Below the pieces are notes generated by a model. That model was not told where the DNA came from. It ran no database searches and worked only from the letters and a program-made list of their open reading frames with translations. The position numbers and the translations under genes are program-made. From the NCBI GenBank assembly GCA_021234155.1, contig JAJEKV010000059.1, positions 3,479,167 to 3,543,166 on the forward strand: 64,000 nucleotides of DNA, read 5' to 3'. The DNA comes from Isoetes taiwanensis. Its lineage: Eukaryota > Streptophyta > Lycopodiopsida > Isoetales > Isoetaceae. Shown in pieces: positions 38,375 through 49,798 of the stretch. Position 1 is the stretch's first letter. Each line of letters starts with the position of its first letter.

Positions 38375-38411
38375 GCCTTCAACTGGGAGGAGAAGTTCCA
38401 TATTCAACTAG

Positions 38412-40487
38412 ATGGATCCGAGCAATGAAGAACCACTTCCTACAAGTGATGAAAGCAACGTAGAACCACTTCCTACACGTGATATGAGTAACGTAGAACC
38501 ACTTCCTATGAGTGATGAGAGCAACGAAGAACCACTTCCTACATTTGATGAGTATCTGGAACCTAAAAAAATGGAATTGCCATTACCACATGATGATCCT
38601 GTTCCCAAAATGCAGAGCAAGCCATCTGCACAATCAAAAAGCACATATTACAAAACCCGCAACTCCCTCAAGGAGACTCTTTTCCCTGATGATCCATTAA
38701 GAAAGTTCAAAGATCAAAAACGCCATAGAAAATGCTTTATGGCTTTAGAATATGTGCTTCCTATTTTGGGCTGGGGATCCAGATACAGTTTAGTAGACTT
38801 CAAGGCTGATATAGTCTCAGGCCTCACCATAGCAAGTGTGTCTATTCCTCAAGGCATTGCATATGCAAAATTAGCCAATCTGCCACCTCTGCTTGGCCTC
38901 TATTCCTGCTTTGTTCCTCCTTTAATGTATGCAATATTTGGCACATCCAAGCACATAGCAGCAGGTCCATCTGCAATGTTATCCCTTGTATTGGCCAGCA
39001 CGTTGGGGGCATTTGTAGATCATGAAGCGAATCCGTCGCTTTATTTAAGTCTTGCATTCACCGCAACACTTTTTGCAGGAGTGTTTCAAGCAGCTCTGGG
39101 AATTTTCAGGCTAGGATTTCTGATAGATTACATGTCTCATGCTACTATGTTAGGATTTATATCAGGAGCAGCGCTGGTCATATGCTGTCAGGTGTTGAAG
39201 GGGATCCTTGGGCTTAAGCATTTCACAAAGAAAACAGACATTGTTTCAATTCTGAGAGTAGTGTTTGAGAGGCATGGAGAGTGCAGCTGGGAACCTGTAC
39301 TCATAGCCATCTGCTTTGTGACATTCATATTATTTACCAAGTACATGAGCAAGAGGAAGAAATTTTTCTTTTGGCTATCTGTTGCAGCACCACTGATATC
39401 AGTAGTGTTGACAACCTTTTTTGTGTGGATTACAAAGGCAAATGAGAGAGGATTGGATGTGATTGGCCATTTGAAGAAGGGCTTGAATCCATCATCAGCT
39501 GATAAGATGATGTTCGGGGCCAAATACATAAGCAAAGCGGTAAAAACTGGAGCACTGATAGCATTCATTGGACTAATGGAAGCAGTGGCAGTAGGAAGAA
39601 AATTTGCATCAGCACATGGATACCATATAGATGGCAACAAGGAGATGGTTGCAGTAGGAATAATGAACATGGTAGGATCATGGAGTTCATGCTACGTTTC
39701 AACAGGATCATTATCCAGATCAGCATTGAATAGAAATGCAGGATGCAGAACTGCAGCTTCTAACATAGTGATGGCCATAGTAATAATGATTGCCCTACTT
39801 GTTTTGCTTCCTTTGTTCCACTACACACCTGAGGTAACCCTCGCCGCCATTGTTTTTTCTGCTGTAATTGGCCTGATTGATCCGCTTGGAGCCTATGCCA
39901 TATGGAGGGTAGACAAGGTGGATTTTATGGCATTCTTGGGAGGCTTTTTGGGTGTCATATTTGTGTCTGTTCAGTTTGGTCTGCTCATTGCTCTTATCAT
40001 CTCCATGCTGCGCATGTTGCTACAGCTTTCCAGGCCTCATACATCACTAATGGGTCAAATCCCTAATACTAATGTGTTCAGAAATGTTAAACAGTACTCA
40101 GAAGCATGCAAGATTGCAGGCATAGTCATCATCCGCATTGATGCAGCCATTTATTTCCCAAATGCAAATTACATACGAGAAAGAGTGATCAGATGGGTAG
40201 AAGATGAAGAGTCTGAGGACATACCTGTGCATTTTGTTATTCTGGATCTCAGCCCTGTTATGGCCATTGATACTACGGCGATTCATGCCCTGGAAGATAC
40301 ATACAGAAATCTGAAAGGTAGAGGTGTGCAACTTGCCATAGCTAATCCGGGCAATGGCGTGTTGATGAAACTCCACAAGTCTGGATTTGTTGAGCACATG
40401 AGCCACGACTGGTTCTTTATCACCGTCGCACAGGCTGTGAATGCATGCTTAAAGGAGGCTGGTATTAAGAAAGCAGACCTTGTTTAA
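38412..40487 (+). CDS. Sulfate/proton symporter (SULTR family), intronless, intact
   Basis: A single 691-residue frame encodes a SLC26/SulP transporter that moves sulfate across a cellular membrane. After a hydrophilic N-terminus with four SN.EPLP.xDE repeats (residues 4-47), the transporter domain starts around residue 123. It contains DFKADIVSGLTIASVSIPQG, YAKLANLPPLLGLYSCFVPP and FGTSKHIAAGPSAM, followed by a dozen or so hydrophobic segments to about residue 530. The STAS domain (about 560-685) contains AAIYFPNANYIRER and ILDLSPVMAIDTTAI. It resembles SULTR group 3, but the subgroup is not settled. Plant SULTR genes normally have many introns; this one has none, sits inside a nested insertion and keeps a G-box and TATA box. 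It looks like an intact retrogene. Its 3' end is partly duplicated at 42006. Confidence 0.92.
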   Translation: MDPSNEEPLPTSDESNVEPLPTRDMSNVEPLPMSDESNEEPLPTFDEYLEPKKMELPLPHDDPVPKMQSKPSAQSKSTYYKTRNSLKETLFPDDPLRKFKDQKRHRKCFMALEYVLPILGWGSRYSLVDFKADIVSGLTIASVSIPQGIAYAKLANLPPLLGLYSCFVPPLMYAIFGTSKHIAAGPSAMLSLVLASTLGAFVDHEANPSLYLSLAFTATLFAGVFQAALGIFRLGFLIDYMSHATMLGFISGAALVICCQVLKGILGLKHFTKKTDIVSILRVVFERHGECSWEPVLIAICFVTFILFTKYMSKRKKFFFWLSVAAPLISVVLTTFFVWITKANERGLDVIGHLKKGLNPSSADKMMFGAKYISKAVKTGALIAFIGLMEAVAVGRKFASAHGYHIDGNKEMVAVGIMNMVGSWSSCYVSTGSLSRSALNRNAGCRTAASNIVMAIVIMIALLVLLPLFHYTPEVTLAAIVFSAVIGLIDPLGAYAIWRVDKVDFMAFLGGFLGVIFVSVQFGLLIALIISMLRMLLQLSRPHTSLMGQIPNTNVFRNVKQYSEACKIAGIVIIRIDAAIYFPNANYIRERVIRWVEDEESEDIPVHFVILDLSPVMAIDTTAIHALEDTYRNLKGRGVQLAIANPGNGVLMKLHKSGFVEHMSHDWFFITVAQAVNACLKEAGIKKADLV
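38421..38555 (+). repeat. 36-bp coding minisatellite, about four units
   Basis: The unit centres on GAACCACTTCCTA and encodes twelve residues (SNxEPLPxxDE). The units differ by a few bases. They lie in the cytosolic N-terminus before the transporter domain. Confidence 0.8.
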
Positions 40488-42005
40488 CATATATCTACTT
40501 AATTCAAATATAAACACTAGTTAAGTCAATTCAGATTTTAAGTTATCGAGTTCAAGTCAATTCAATTCTTAAGCATTGAACTCAAGCAGTGGGGATGTAT
40601 TGAGAGCTGTGACGCATGATGGGTTGAAGCTAAAGGAAATATTGGCAGGAAGAATGAGTAAAATGCTTTGGTGGGTTTCTAATCTCAAAATATTACCTCC
40701 CGTCCTTATTAAGTTGCACTTGAACACATTGTTATTGGACCACGCCGGACCTCATAGTATGTTTCACCTTTTCACAGTATGCATTGTATTATGAGGAGCC
40801 TGCTTTTGATAATGAAATAGGCAGATCTTAGACAATCACCTTCAGTTTACCATCATTGCATCAAGCAAATATGCATCATGGAATCAAGTAACCCATGATC
40901 TTTATCCTTGATGCTTTATGGAAATTTAGGCAAGTCACTTGGTTTGAGAAATGTTAATGAGTGTTTTGAAAATAACATTTTGTTGCATGCATGACACAGG
41001 TTAAAGAGGTTTAATTGCATATTAAAAGAGTAGTAGGAAAATTTCCTCAGATGTATCAGGTTTAGAAGCAGTAAGAGACGCTAGATTATCTTCTTTTTAA
41101 TTTACACGATGCAAACAATTACTCAATATTTTGTGTAGTGCATAAACAATTATCCAATAGTTGCACAAACAATTATCCAATAGTTTGCTTATTATGTATG
41201 GCAACTTTTGTGCTATACTAGAAGAGGTGGTGTAGAGGTAAGTGTTGTGGATGCAAGAGTTTACAAACTCTAGATTCAACACGAAGTTACATGAACACAT
41301 CATTATAAACAAATTGTCTGTTATGTAGTCCAAGGTATGCTATTGTTACTCACGGGTTTACAATATGAATTTGTGCCTACATATTTATTTGAAACCCGAG
41401 TAAACACACCCTTATTATTCATGATGACGATGATAGAATATAGATAGATAAATAAAGATAAAATTGCATCTCTTATTATTGATGACTATGATAGAATATA
41501 TTATAGATAAATAAATAAAGATAAAATTGCATCTATTGAGACCGCCATAGGCAGCGCAATAATAAGGACAAACTATCCAAGCTCATCAATGTGTTGAATA
41601 AAGTTTTGGTACGTGTTGAGAAAAAATATCATGGTTGTTAAACGTAAATTTTGCCTAGCATCATTGGTCATAAAAAGTCTCCCGCCTCAATGCTTTTTAG
41701 GGCTTTTGTTCCACATTATTGGGGCACATTTGCTTTGATAAAAATTCCATAAATATCATAAAGATTATGAATAATGGACAATCTTACAGAAGATATATGG
41801 GTATAAACACACAACCCTACTTATGCCCAACAACATTGGGCACACATTTACTAGATGTTGTAGATACCTTCAAAATATACACGTTATAAAATTAGGACAT
41901 ATTAAACGGCTAAAAGAAAGAACACTCAAGAAGACAAACCCCGAATATGCTTCAGACGTTTGATGGCCAGTCACAGAATATGCTTCAGACGTTTACCCGG
42001 AATAT
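40488..42005. other. Spacer after the sulfate transporter
   Basis: No gene was recognised. A local duplication (ATAGATAAATAAAGATAAAATTGCATCT) lies at about 41435-41535. The phrase GAATATGCTTCAGACGTTT recurs at 41943, 41977 and 43387, linking this stretch to the region at 43.2-43.5 kb. Confidence 0.5.
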
Positions 42006-42065
42006 GCACAGGTTGTGAAAGCATGCTTAAAGGAGGCTGGTATTAAGAAAGCAGATCTTGTTTAG
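42006..42065 (+). pseudogene. Duplicate of the last 20 codons of the sulfate transporter
   Basis: This reads AQVVKACLKEAGIKKADLV-stop against AQAVNACLKEAGIKKADLV at the end of the intact gene. The similarity continues into the 3' flank (ATATATCTACTTA, AATTCAATTCTTAAGC). No transporter sequence precedes it, so only the gene's 3' end was copied. Confidence 0.85.
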
Positions 42066-42135
42066 CATATATCTACTTATTCAAATGAATACTCAGTTCA
42101 CGTCAATTCAATTCTTAAGCTTATTCTTTTAACTG

Positions 42136-42480
42136 ATCGAACAGAATAGAATAGAATAGAACAAGGGAATATTATATGGGTAAGCTAACTGGTCTGTCAT
42201 TCCCAGGCCAGTCACTACTAAACTAGGAATCACATTCCATCTTAGCCTACCCTAATAATATTACAATCTGGGAAAGATTTTTTTTATCAAGCTGAGATTG
42301 CTACACAGGATCTACCGGTGTTCATAGGTGCAGAATGCCGTTGATGACTGTAATCCGGAATTGTTGCGCCCGATTGTCATTCCCTGATATTGTGTCACAC
42401 CGAAAGAAATATTGAGTCGATGTCGTCTTGTCGAGGGCTCCATACATAAATACTAGGTCTTCCATTGAAAATTAAACACA
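42136..42480 (-). mobile_element. LINE 3' fragment with (GAATA)n tail
   Basis: GAATA units at 42144-42159 followed by a diverged version of the conserved 3' end (AACTGGTCTGTCATTCCCAGG compared with AACTGGCCTATGGGACCC of copy 1). It is a separate, older subfamily. The inner boundary is approximate. Confidence 0.55.
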
Positions 42481-42908
42481 AACTAGTGCATGCAATAGTT
42501 ACCCATACATTTAAGCTTTAAAAGAAGATGTCAAAAAATTGACGTAAAATTCATCTAGAGTTCATTCTATTGTTTCTATCCTCATTCTCCTATGGTTTTT
42601 CTTTTCAGAAATGTTATTGGTTTTTTAAGTTACTTGCAATTCCATCTTTAGTTGCATTCAGTTAAGAAACAAATTTCAAGACTGAGAAGTATCAGTTCCA
42701 CCAGAATTTGCAGAACCACCAAGACTAGTCGCAAAGCCAAAACCACCAAAATTTCCAAAAAATTTAGGGCTAAATCTCTTCATCATCTCGCTCATCACCT
42801 CCTTGAACATGACTGTATAATAATACTACCAGAATACTGGTATTCTGAAAACCTACATGCTTCACATCTAGAGAAGATTCCGTCAACATATCTATATCTT
42901 ATCATCCT

Positions 42909-44498
42909 TCAACTCCAATGCAGAAAATTGTAGATCAAAACTAGGAACAGTGGCAACAGAATTAACATTTCCAGCGGTGGCATGTTCCACAGAACTAGGA
43001 ACAATGTGCACAACATCCATACCACCAGATTCGGCACACCAGAACTACCTGGGCATTGGACATTAGAACTACCTGCATCTTGCATTCCAATTCGATCTAT
43101 ATCATCAAGCTTCTCGAGCCCTTTCCTGTATAAAGCTTCCAACATCCTTCTCTTTCCTTTCTCAACAAATGGCTGTGAAACACATGACGTAGCACACTTT
43201 GTTTGCAAATCTAAAGTCTTGTCATAATTGCAATGCACATTATAAAATTAGGACATACTAAGCAGCTAAAAGATAGATAGATAGATAGTATTTTTACGTC
43301 ATGCCACATTGGCAGCGTCCATGAGGACATATGACGGACCCCCAGAGACTTGAACACAAGATCTCTTAGTTGCCAACCCAAACCCAGAATATGCTTCAGA
43401 CGTTTGCTGGCCAGTCATTCTCATCCCAATATTCGTAGGAACATGAGCTCTCGTCATTATGGAAATTACAATATGTCTACCAAATGTATTGATGAATTGT
43501 CCCTCAACACCAACATTTAACAGCATATACTTGACCCAACCAGCCAATTTTCTAGCAGACACTCTATTCTTAGAATTAAATCAAATAGATCCCCTATGAT
43601 TCACAATTGTCTGCATGAAACAATAGCAATTCTTAGCAGTACCATCTCTGTTAGGCTTAGGCACAGGCAAATGTTTTTCCAATTGCCTAGACGTAAGAAC
43701 TACATTAGATTCTGCAGACCTTCAAGATGACAAATCGAACGATCTACATTAGCAAGAAGCAACTACTCACTACCATAAGGTATTTCTGCCACTTTCTTCC
43801 TCTTCTTGCAGACCCATGGAGTGTTTTTAAAACATCTCTGCTACATAAGCAAGCCTTGCCCTCTCAAATATAGGAGATTCTTTAATGCAGAATTTTACCT
43901 TAGAAACTCCACTATTAGCAATCCTGATTTTTGATGCCTCCTAACTATTACACCAAATTTCTGAAACATATCATAAAGTCTGCAAAGGAAAACCTAGTTA
44001 ATAACATTATTTAACAAATATAAAATATAAAACAAGTAACAATTTACGATTATAGAGGGTAGAATAATCTTTGCTTGTCTTTCTTCACTACTTGCATCAT
44101 ACACTTCTCTACTAAAGAAGCAAATACAAGAAGTTCCAACTCCTTAATAGGTTTCTTGAAAGAAATCCCATTAGTCTGCCTTTAAAGATCAAATCTATTC
44201 CTGGCCCAAGCAATTTTAGCAGCAGGTCTATTAATACCTCCAGCATCTACCTCTTTCTGCAATTTCTTGTCTAACTCAACAAATTGGGGTTTACTACCAC
44301 TAGGATCTGAAACATAAAATAATGACAAGTTGCAGTAGCTTCCTCTCCAGACTTGGACACTAAGGCATTCTCAAAATGAGCAACACTCTCATTAGGATCA
44401 CCTGAAATATTCAAATTAGCAACCTTGTGTGTCTGCAACTCCTTTTCAGCAATGTTAATCGTGATATCACAAAGAACAGGCTGTTGAAGATCATCCAT
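42909..44498 (-). pseudogene. Possible tyrosine-recombinase (Crypton-like) relic
   Basis: Minus-strand coding-like blocks lie at 44271-44498 (start MDDLQQPVLCD), 44060-44290 (VELDKKLQKEVDAGGINRP), 43299-43720 and 42909-43238. The block near 43400-43560 reads ARKLAGWVKYMLLNVGVEG, then FGRHIVISIMTRAHVP and MRMTGQQTSEAYSGF. That order (Arg in a helix, a TGx motif, then AYxxF) resembles the C-terminal half of tyrosine recombinases of the Crypton/DUF3504 type. The expected His of the GH motif is Gln here and stops interrupt the frame. The assignment is tentative; it could be an unrelated decayed host gene. Confidence 0.35.
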
Positions 44499-45239
44499 GA
44501 CACAAGCCTACAAGAAAGACTTTTAATTAGTAACAAGAAAAGAAAGAAGAAAAAAAGAGACGTCAAAAAACATGGAAGATGCCTTTTTTAACAGAATCCT
44601 CAAAGAACCCACCTAGATCAAATTAAAACCCAAACCTTGATCCAAGAAACTAAGCTCATTAGATTAGAAATCAGAACTTTAAACAAATTAGGAGGCTAAA
44701 AACTTCGACTAAAGAATCTGCATGCAAAATCCTTGCAAAAAGGCCATCCTAGACGTCTTAGTCATCCTACATGTTGGCGCACATATCTTGAAGCAAGAAA
44801 CCAACATGCAAGCGAAAAAAGTTTCTCAATCTTCCAGAACTTCATCAAACTAAACCCATCGGCTAGATGCAAGCAAAAACAAAAATGTCACCACCAGAAA
44901 CAAGGAAATCAATTATAGCGCCAGCAAAAACAAGCAAAAATAGCACGCAGATCATTCAAACGTCCTGAAACTTCATCAAGCTAAACCTAGCAGATAAATG
45001 GCACTGCCAGAAGCAAATAAGAAGATCAAGTATGGTGCCAGGAAGAACACAACAAACAAATGTTTGCAAAATGAAAACCCGGTGAACTTCACGTTTGTCG
45101 AATGGCACTTTTGTTGACATTCCCGCGTGTCAGCATTGCCTTCATGCTAATTCGTGTCTTTGTCAACAAAAGTGACATTCCCCTATACTGAAAGAACACA
45201 TATGAAATGAACCAATCTTTTTCTACGACCCCCAACTCT

Positions 45240-45990
45240 TGGACTATCAATCACAATTTTATACCATCCACTAGCTTTTTCTTCGAGAGCTAAATGTCAT
45301 ACTTTGGATGTATTAAATTGTCTTATATATGCAACGTACTCGAGTGTCAGACAAAGAGCCTCGGCTCTTATGACAGCATGCCAATCTCAACTAAAAGAAT
45401 ACAATATGACATTTGACTTTTCACTCCAAGTTCTTCCTGTAGAAAAGGCTCAAGCATACTTTCTACATTATTCCAGAGCTGTGGAGAGATTGATGGCCCC
45501 CAAATCTAAGTTCTACATAGAATGCTAGTTTGGATTAAAGCTTTAAAAAGCATTTTTTTTATAGTCCATCCATGTAGGCCTGCTAGACGACATCTATTTA
45601 GCATGGCATAGGGTGCTCTCTTGCCTCCTGCTATCCTATTCTTTACACGTTTCTTCTAAGTACATCCGTAAAAGTCAATAGTCACAATAGTGTTTAAGTG
45701 GCATTGTAGCCCTTCTCGAGTTTTTGACATTAGAACTATAGCTCATGTGCGTATAATAACAACTGCATAACTAGATGTCCAAGCTTAACCCTTGTCTCTC
45801 CACGTCTCTCCAAGCATTCCTGAAACTCATCAATGAAAGTCCCAAAGAGGATGGGGGATAAGGGGCATCCTTCCTTTACTCTAGTGGTGCTACTAGTTAT
45901 GCTCGGAATATCAGGAGAAAGTTTAGCCAATACCTCTTCATACAATCGTGCAACTGCTCCTCACAACTCAAGTGCTTGGGGTTCCACAAA
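45240..45990 (-). pseudogene. LINE relics: RNase H and RT fragments
   Basis: The minus-strand reading at 45736-45945 includes VKEGCPLSPILFGTFIDEF and VKLGHLVMQLLLYAHEL, a LINE RT with its YADDL altered to YAHEL. At 45290-45390 it reads VIRAEALCLTLEYVAYIR, an RNase H-like helix that also occurs near 51900. These are fragments of one or two dead elements. Confidence 0.6.
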
Positions 45991-46067
45991 ATTTTCAAAA
46001 CATAATTTATAGGCTCTATGAAAGTGTATTTGCTAAGTTTCCAACATCAGGTAACCAAATTAATAGC

Positions 46068-46333
46068 AACATTGGAGTGTGTCTGGGTTATCCTCCATCT
46101 TTCTAGATTCTTTGGCTATACGTTAATCAATTGGAAGCATGGCTTGATAATCATGGTGGCGGAGGACCACATATGGCACACTATATAATCAAGCAACTTA
46201 TGTATGCTGATAATGTTTCGCGTATGCTACATATAGTTGCTAGTATGCAGCAACATTTACAAGCTCTGCACACTTTTTGTTAGAACGCAGGCCTATGCAT
46301 TAATCTTCAAATGAATTGAATAGAATAGAATAG
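46068..46333 (+). pseudogene. LINE RT fragment, plus strand
   Basis: This reads YVNQLEAWLDNHGGGGPHM then YIIKQLMYADNVS. The latter is the RT active-site region with YADD changed to YADN. GAATA units follow at 46316-46332; their orientation suggests they belong to a different, minus-strand copy. Confidence 0.55.
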
Positions 46334-46752
46334 AACCAAGCTCTAACTACGATTCCGTTATTTTGAAATTATTCCATCATTTTGAAATTTACAAATAGTG
46401 ACAACCCAATTTCAACAATGTGGAATTGCATGTAAATTCTTTTTATTATCAGCTTTAATTCTAATAGGTCTCAAATTACAAGTTAACACTTAGTTAATCA
46501 CAAGCTAGTATTCCACATTCAAATAGATGTAACTCAGGTAGATGTAACTTAGTTAATTACAAGCCATTATTCCACATTCAAGTAGAGTAAGATACTCATA
46601 CACTGAAAGTAAGATTACAATGAAAGCACGAATTGAATGAAATGCACTGAAAGTAGGATTACAATGAAAGTAAGATTCACATCATAAGATACTCATGAAC
46701 TCTCATACTTTATTTTGTTTGTTCGACTATCTTCTATAGTGACTTCAGAACT
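46334..46752. other. Spacer with short direct repeats below the second transposase
   Basis: Short repeats such as TATTCCACATTCAA (46509 and 46570) and GAAAGTA.GATTACAATGAAAG (about 46604 and 46648) occur here. No gene was identified. Confidence 0.45.
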
Positions 46753-49023
46753 TTATCCTTCATAGAGATTGTACCCCTTTCTCGGATCCACCTTGTCCTT
46801 TCTGGGGTTCCATGACATCAACACAGATTTTATTTCCACCCATTGGGGCGGATCACTTGCATCATACTTGCATTGCTTATCAAAACAATCTTTGTAGTGC
46901 TCTTTTTCAGTAATGACTCCTTTTCCACTTACTGGGCGCCACCACTCCACATGCACCTTGTTTCTGTTAGGGTTATTAGCTTCTCTACAAATGCTCGAGA
47001 TGGTATACCCCGACCAAATAGGATAAGTATCTTCATCTGATGGCCTGACGATCAAATATTGGACATCCTTCAAATCCATCTCTGGATCATATGGAGCAAG
47101 TCCATAATACTTGGGACGCTCTTTTCTAGGTCCAACATAGTGCTCTTCTTCCTCTTCCATCTCCTCTTCGGACTCCTCTGTCATCAAGTGGATCGACTGC
47201 TGTTCATGTTGAAATTGACCATGGTCGAGCCTCCATCGACTTTGAGGTAGCCAACCCTCTCGAAGGATACTACTACTTGTGTCCAAACTCCCTAAAAGTA
47301 TATGAACTTCATTCCAATAATTTACAAGTGCTTTATTGCACACTCTTCTCTCTGGTGCTATGTGTTTATCTGCTAAGGATTTCTCCCAGTACTTTATATA
47401 CTCCATTATCCCTTCCATAGTCCGTTCACAGTCCTTCACTTCTCCTAATGGTTTCATAGCCTTAGGCTCTCCCGTCGGCACCATTGGTTCACCTGCCACA
47501 TCCTCTTTCAAATCAATATATCCTTATCTTCCAGTTTCCACACGGGATCTCCATCCCTCATCTTGTATTGCATTATTGGCTTTCCATTTTTCACCCAAAA
47601 CCTAAATTGCAATGGAGCACTATGCCCAATAAGGTCTTCAGAAGCATAACCCTCTATGAACTCTTTCCAGTCGGGGATTTCTTGTATCAATGAACCAATA
47701 GGAGGAGGTGAAGAACACTGCTTAAATAGCTCCAAAAGCCTCGGATAGATGGTGACATCACTTTTCTGCAATTTGATCCTATAATGCCCAAACATTGCAT
47801 CAATGTCTTCGTGAATGTGGCCAGGCATCACGTAACCAACATAGACAATTTCAAACACTCTAACCCATGTAAGATACAACAAGTATGAAAATAAGTATAT
47901 ATTTTTATTCTGGCCAGCACAATTGTCAAGTTGCAAGAGTAGCTTCTTGGGTAGTCGGCGCCCCGGTATTAGGTTCACGTGAATTGAAGGTGCTGGCCCA
48001 TTCATCCTTCCTATGTTCAAATCCTCTAGTTTCATGGGAGAAGTGCCATGCAATGCCTTGAAAAGATGTTGCAATGGCTTACAAGAATGAATATCTCCAT
48101 TAAAACCATGTTCCAAATCGCGCAATGCTTAATGCTATCAACATGGAAGTTTGGACCATCACCACATAATTCTAATGTAAAATGGTCGTGATGCACTGCT
48201 CTCTGGCCATGAGTTATGAATCCAGCTAGTGATATTTGCAATGGGAAAGACCTTGCAACAGACTTTGATATAGCCCTAAACTGAGGCAAACAGGTTTTTT
48301 GCCGATCCATCTAGTTTTTTGCCGATCCATCTTGTCATGAATGACGCATAAAAAATTCTCTAGTTCCATTGTAGACAAGCATCTCCACATCCAGTATGTT
48401 GATTGACATGACATTTGCTCCATCGTGTGAATTCTCATTTCCTTCCGAACCGCTGATCTTTCCACCTCAAGCTTCGAATTGTACTTTGAGAAATTGTTAT
48501 ATTACATTCTTTTGACATCTAAAAAATGCTTACTCCAGAGCTTACTGAATGCTAATTGTGAAATCTTGACCACACCCATTTCCTCTAGAAGATTGTTGAT
48601 CATTTGTGTGAAATATGCAGGCAACATTCGAACTACTTTCCTGCATCCCTCTTCATCAACCGTACTTTTATGAGGCATACTCTCAGCATGATAGTTAACA
48701 AACTTCTCGAATAAACTCTGAGCTGCAAGCACCCTGGGGTTTGTCCTTGCCTTTTTGTCTCGCCTTTCCCGGATTACCATGCCAACCTATTTGAGCCCCC
48801 CCTCTTTTGGTTCCGCCTTAATCTCCACTATGTAGAGGCTGATATACCTAGTATAGTTGTCACTGGATTGCTGCATATCCATTTTCCCACCAATAGGAAA
48901 TCCCATGTTCCTGACATCAGGTGATAGCCTAAATGCATGTTTTATGACATTGTAAATATAAGTTTTCTTAGCGTCATGACTTTTCTCCTTATAGATTGAT
49001 CTGGCTTCCACAAGTTCTTTCAT
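46753..49023 (-). pseudogene. DUF7869-type transposase, copy 2 (decayed)
   Basis: Same family as the transposase at 22.6-25.7 kb. Blocks from the 5' side are KELVEARSIYKEKSHDAKKT (49.0 kb), the HAESMPHKSTVDEEG block (48.7 kb), CVIHDKMDRQK (48.35 kb), LQLDNCAGQNKNIYLFSY (about 47930) and MPGHIHEDIDAMFGHY (about 47825). The C-terminal domain (46753-47511) is better preserved than in copy 1: an acidic stretch EESEEEMEEEEE, then DLKDVQYLIVRPSDEDTYP and NKVHVEWWRPVSGKG. That segment reads like a BAH- or chromo-type small barrel, though this is only an impression. Frameshifts near 48.12 and 47.51 kb break the frame. No TIRs were found around it. Confidence 0.7.
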
Positions 49024-49711
49024 TGTGAATCTACCAAAGCAATGGTTGGGGCTGCCACAAATCCCCCCCTGATGGCTTGCATGGTCTCTTCACTGCAGTT
49101 GTTAGTATCTTTCATAGTCTGAACCTATGACTCCTACCCAGCTCTGATTCTAGTGGGAGTCGACTGATGGCTAGGATCTTCATATAGCTTCAGACAGTCA
49201 TGGCAGTGGCTTTGGCTAGCAATAGATAATGGCTAGGGTTGACCACTCCATCCACTCCTCGTGCATACTTTGCAGATATGCGAGAACATGATCTGTCCTG
49301 ATTATAGTCTTTCAGAGATGCAATCCCATGGTATCACCTAATTAAGGAATTACTCTAAGTTTCATATCCCAAGTCTGATGAGGCCAAAGAAGTACAAGTC
49401 CCTTCCCGAGGCACAATGGTCTTGTGGGCAACTAGAGAATCGTGGCGATACATATCCGACATGAACCACCCCATCCCCCTCTTTCCAAGTACATGAGTCA
49501 GGACGACACCTGCAACTCCATGAGCCAAGGCAACACCTTCGACCTGGGGGGTGTCATACCATACTCGACCCGAGGTAAGTGACTGACTATAGGACTACTC
49601 CACTATAAGAACCCAAGTAGCTATGCTCAATAGGGTCATACTTCCACATCTTCAATGCCCATGTTGTCTTGTTCTCAATCACAACACTCAATCACAACAT
49701 AGCTTCTACAG

Positions 49712-49798
<87 letters not shown>

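Noticed and set aside
39188..39670. Minus-strand frame of 160 residues opposite the sulfate transporter
   Set aside because: Shadow of the transporter coding sequence; no independent motif.
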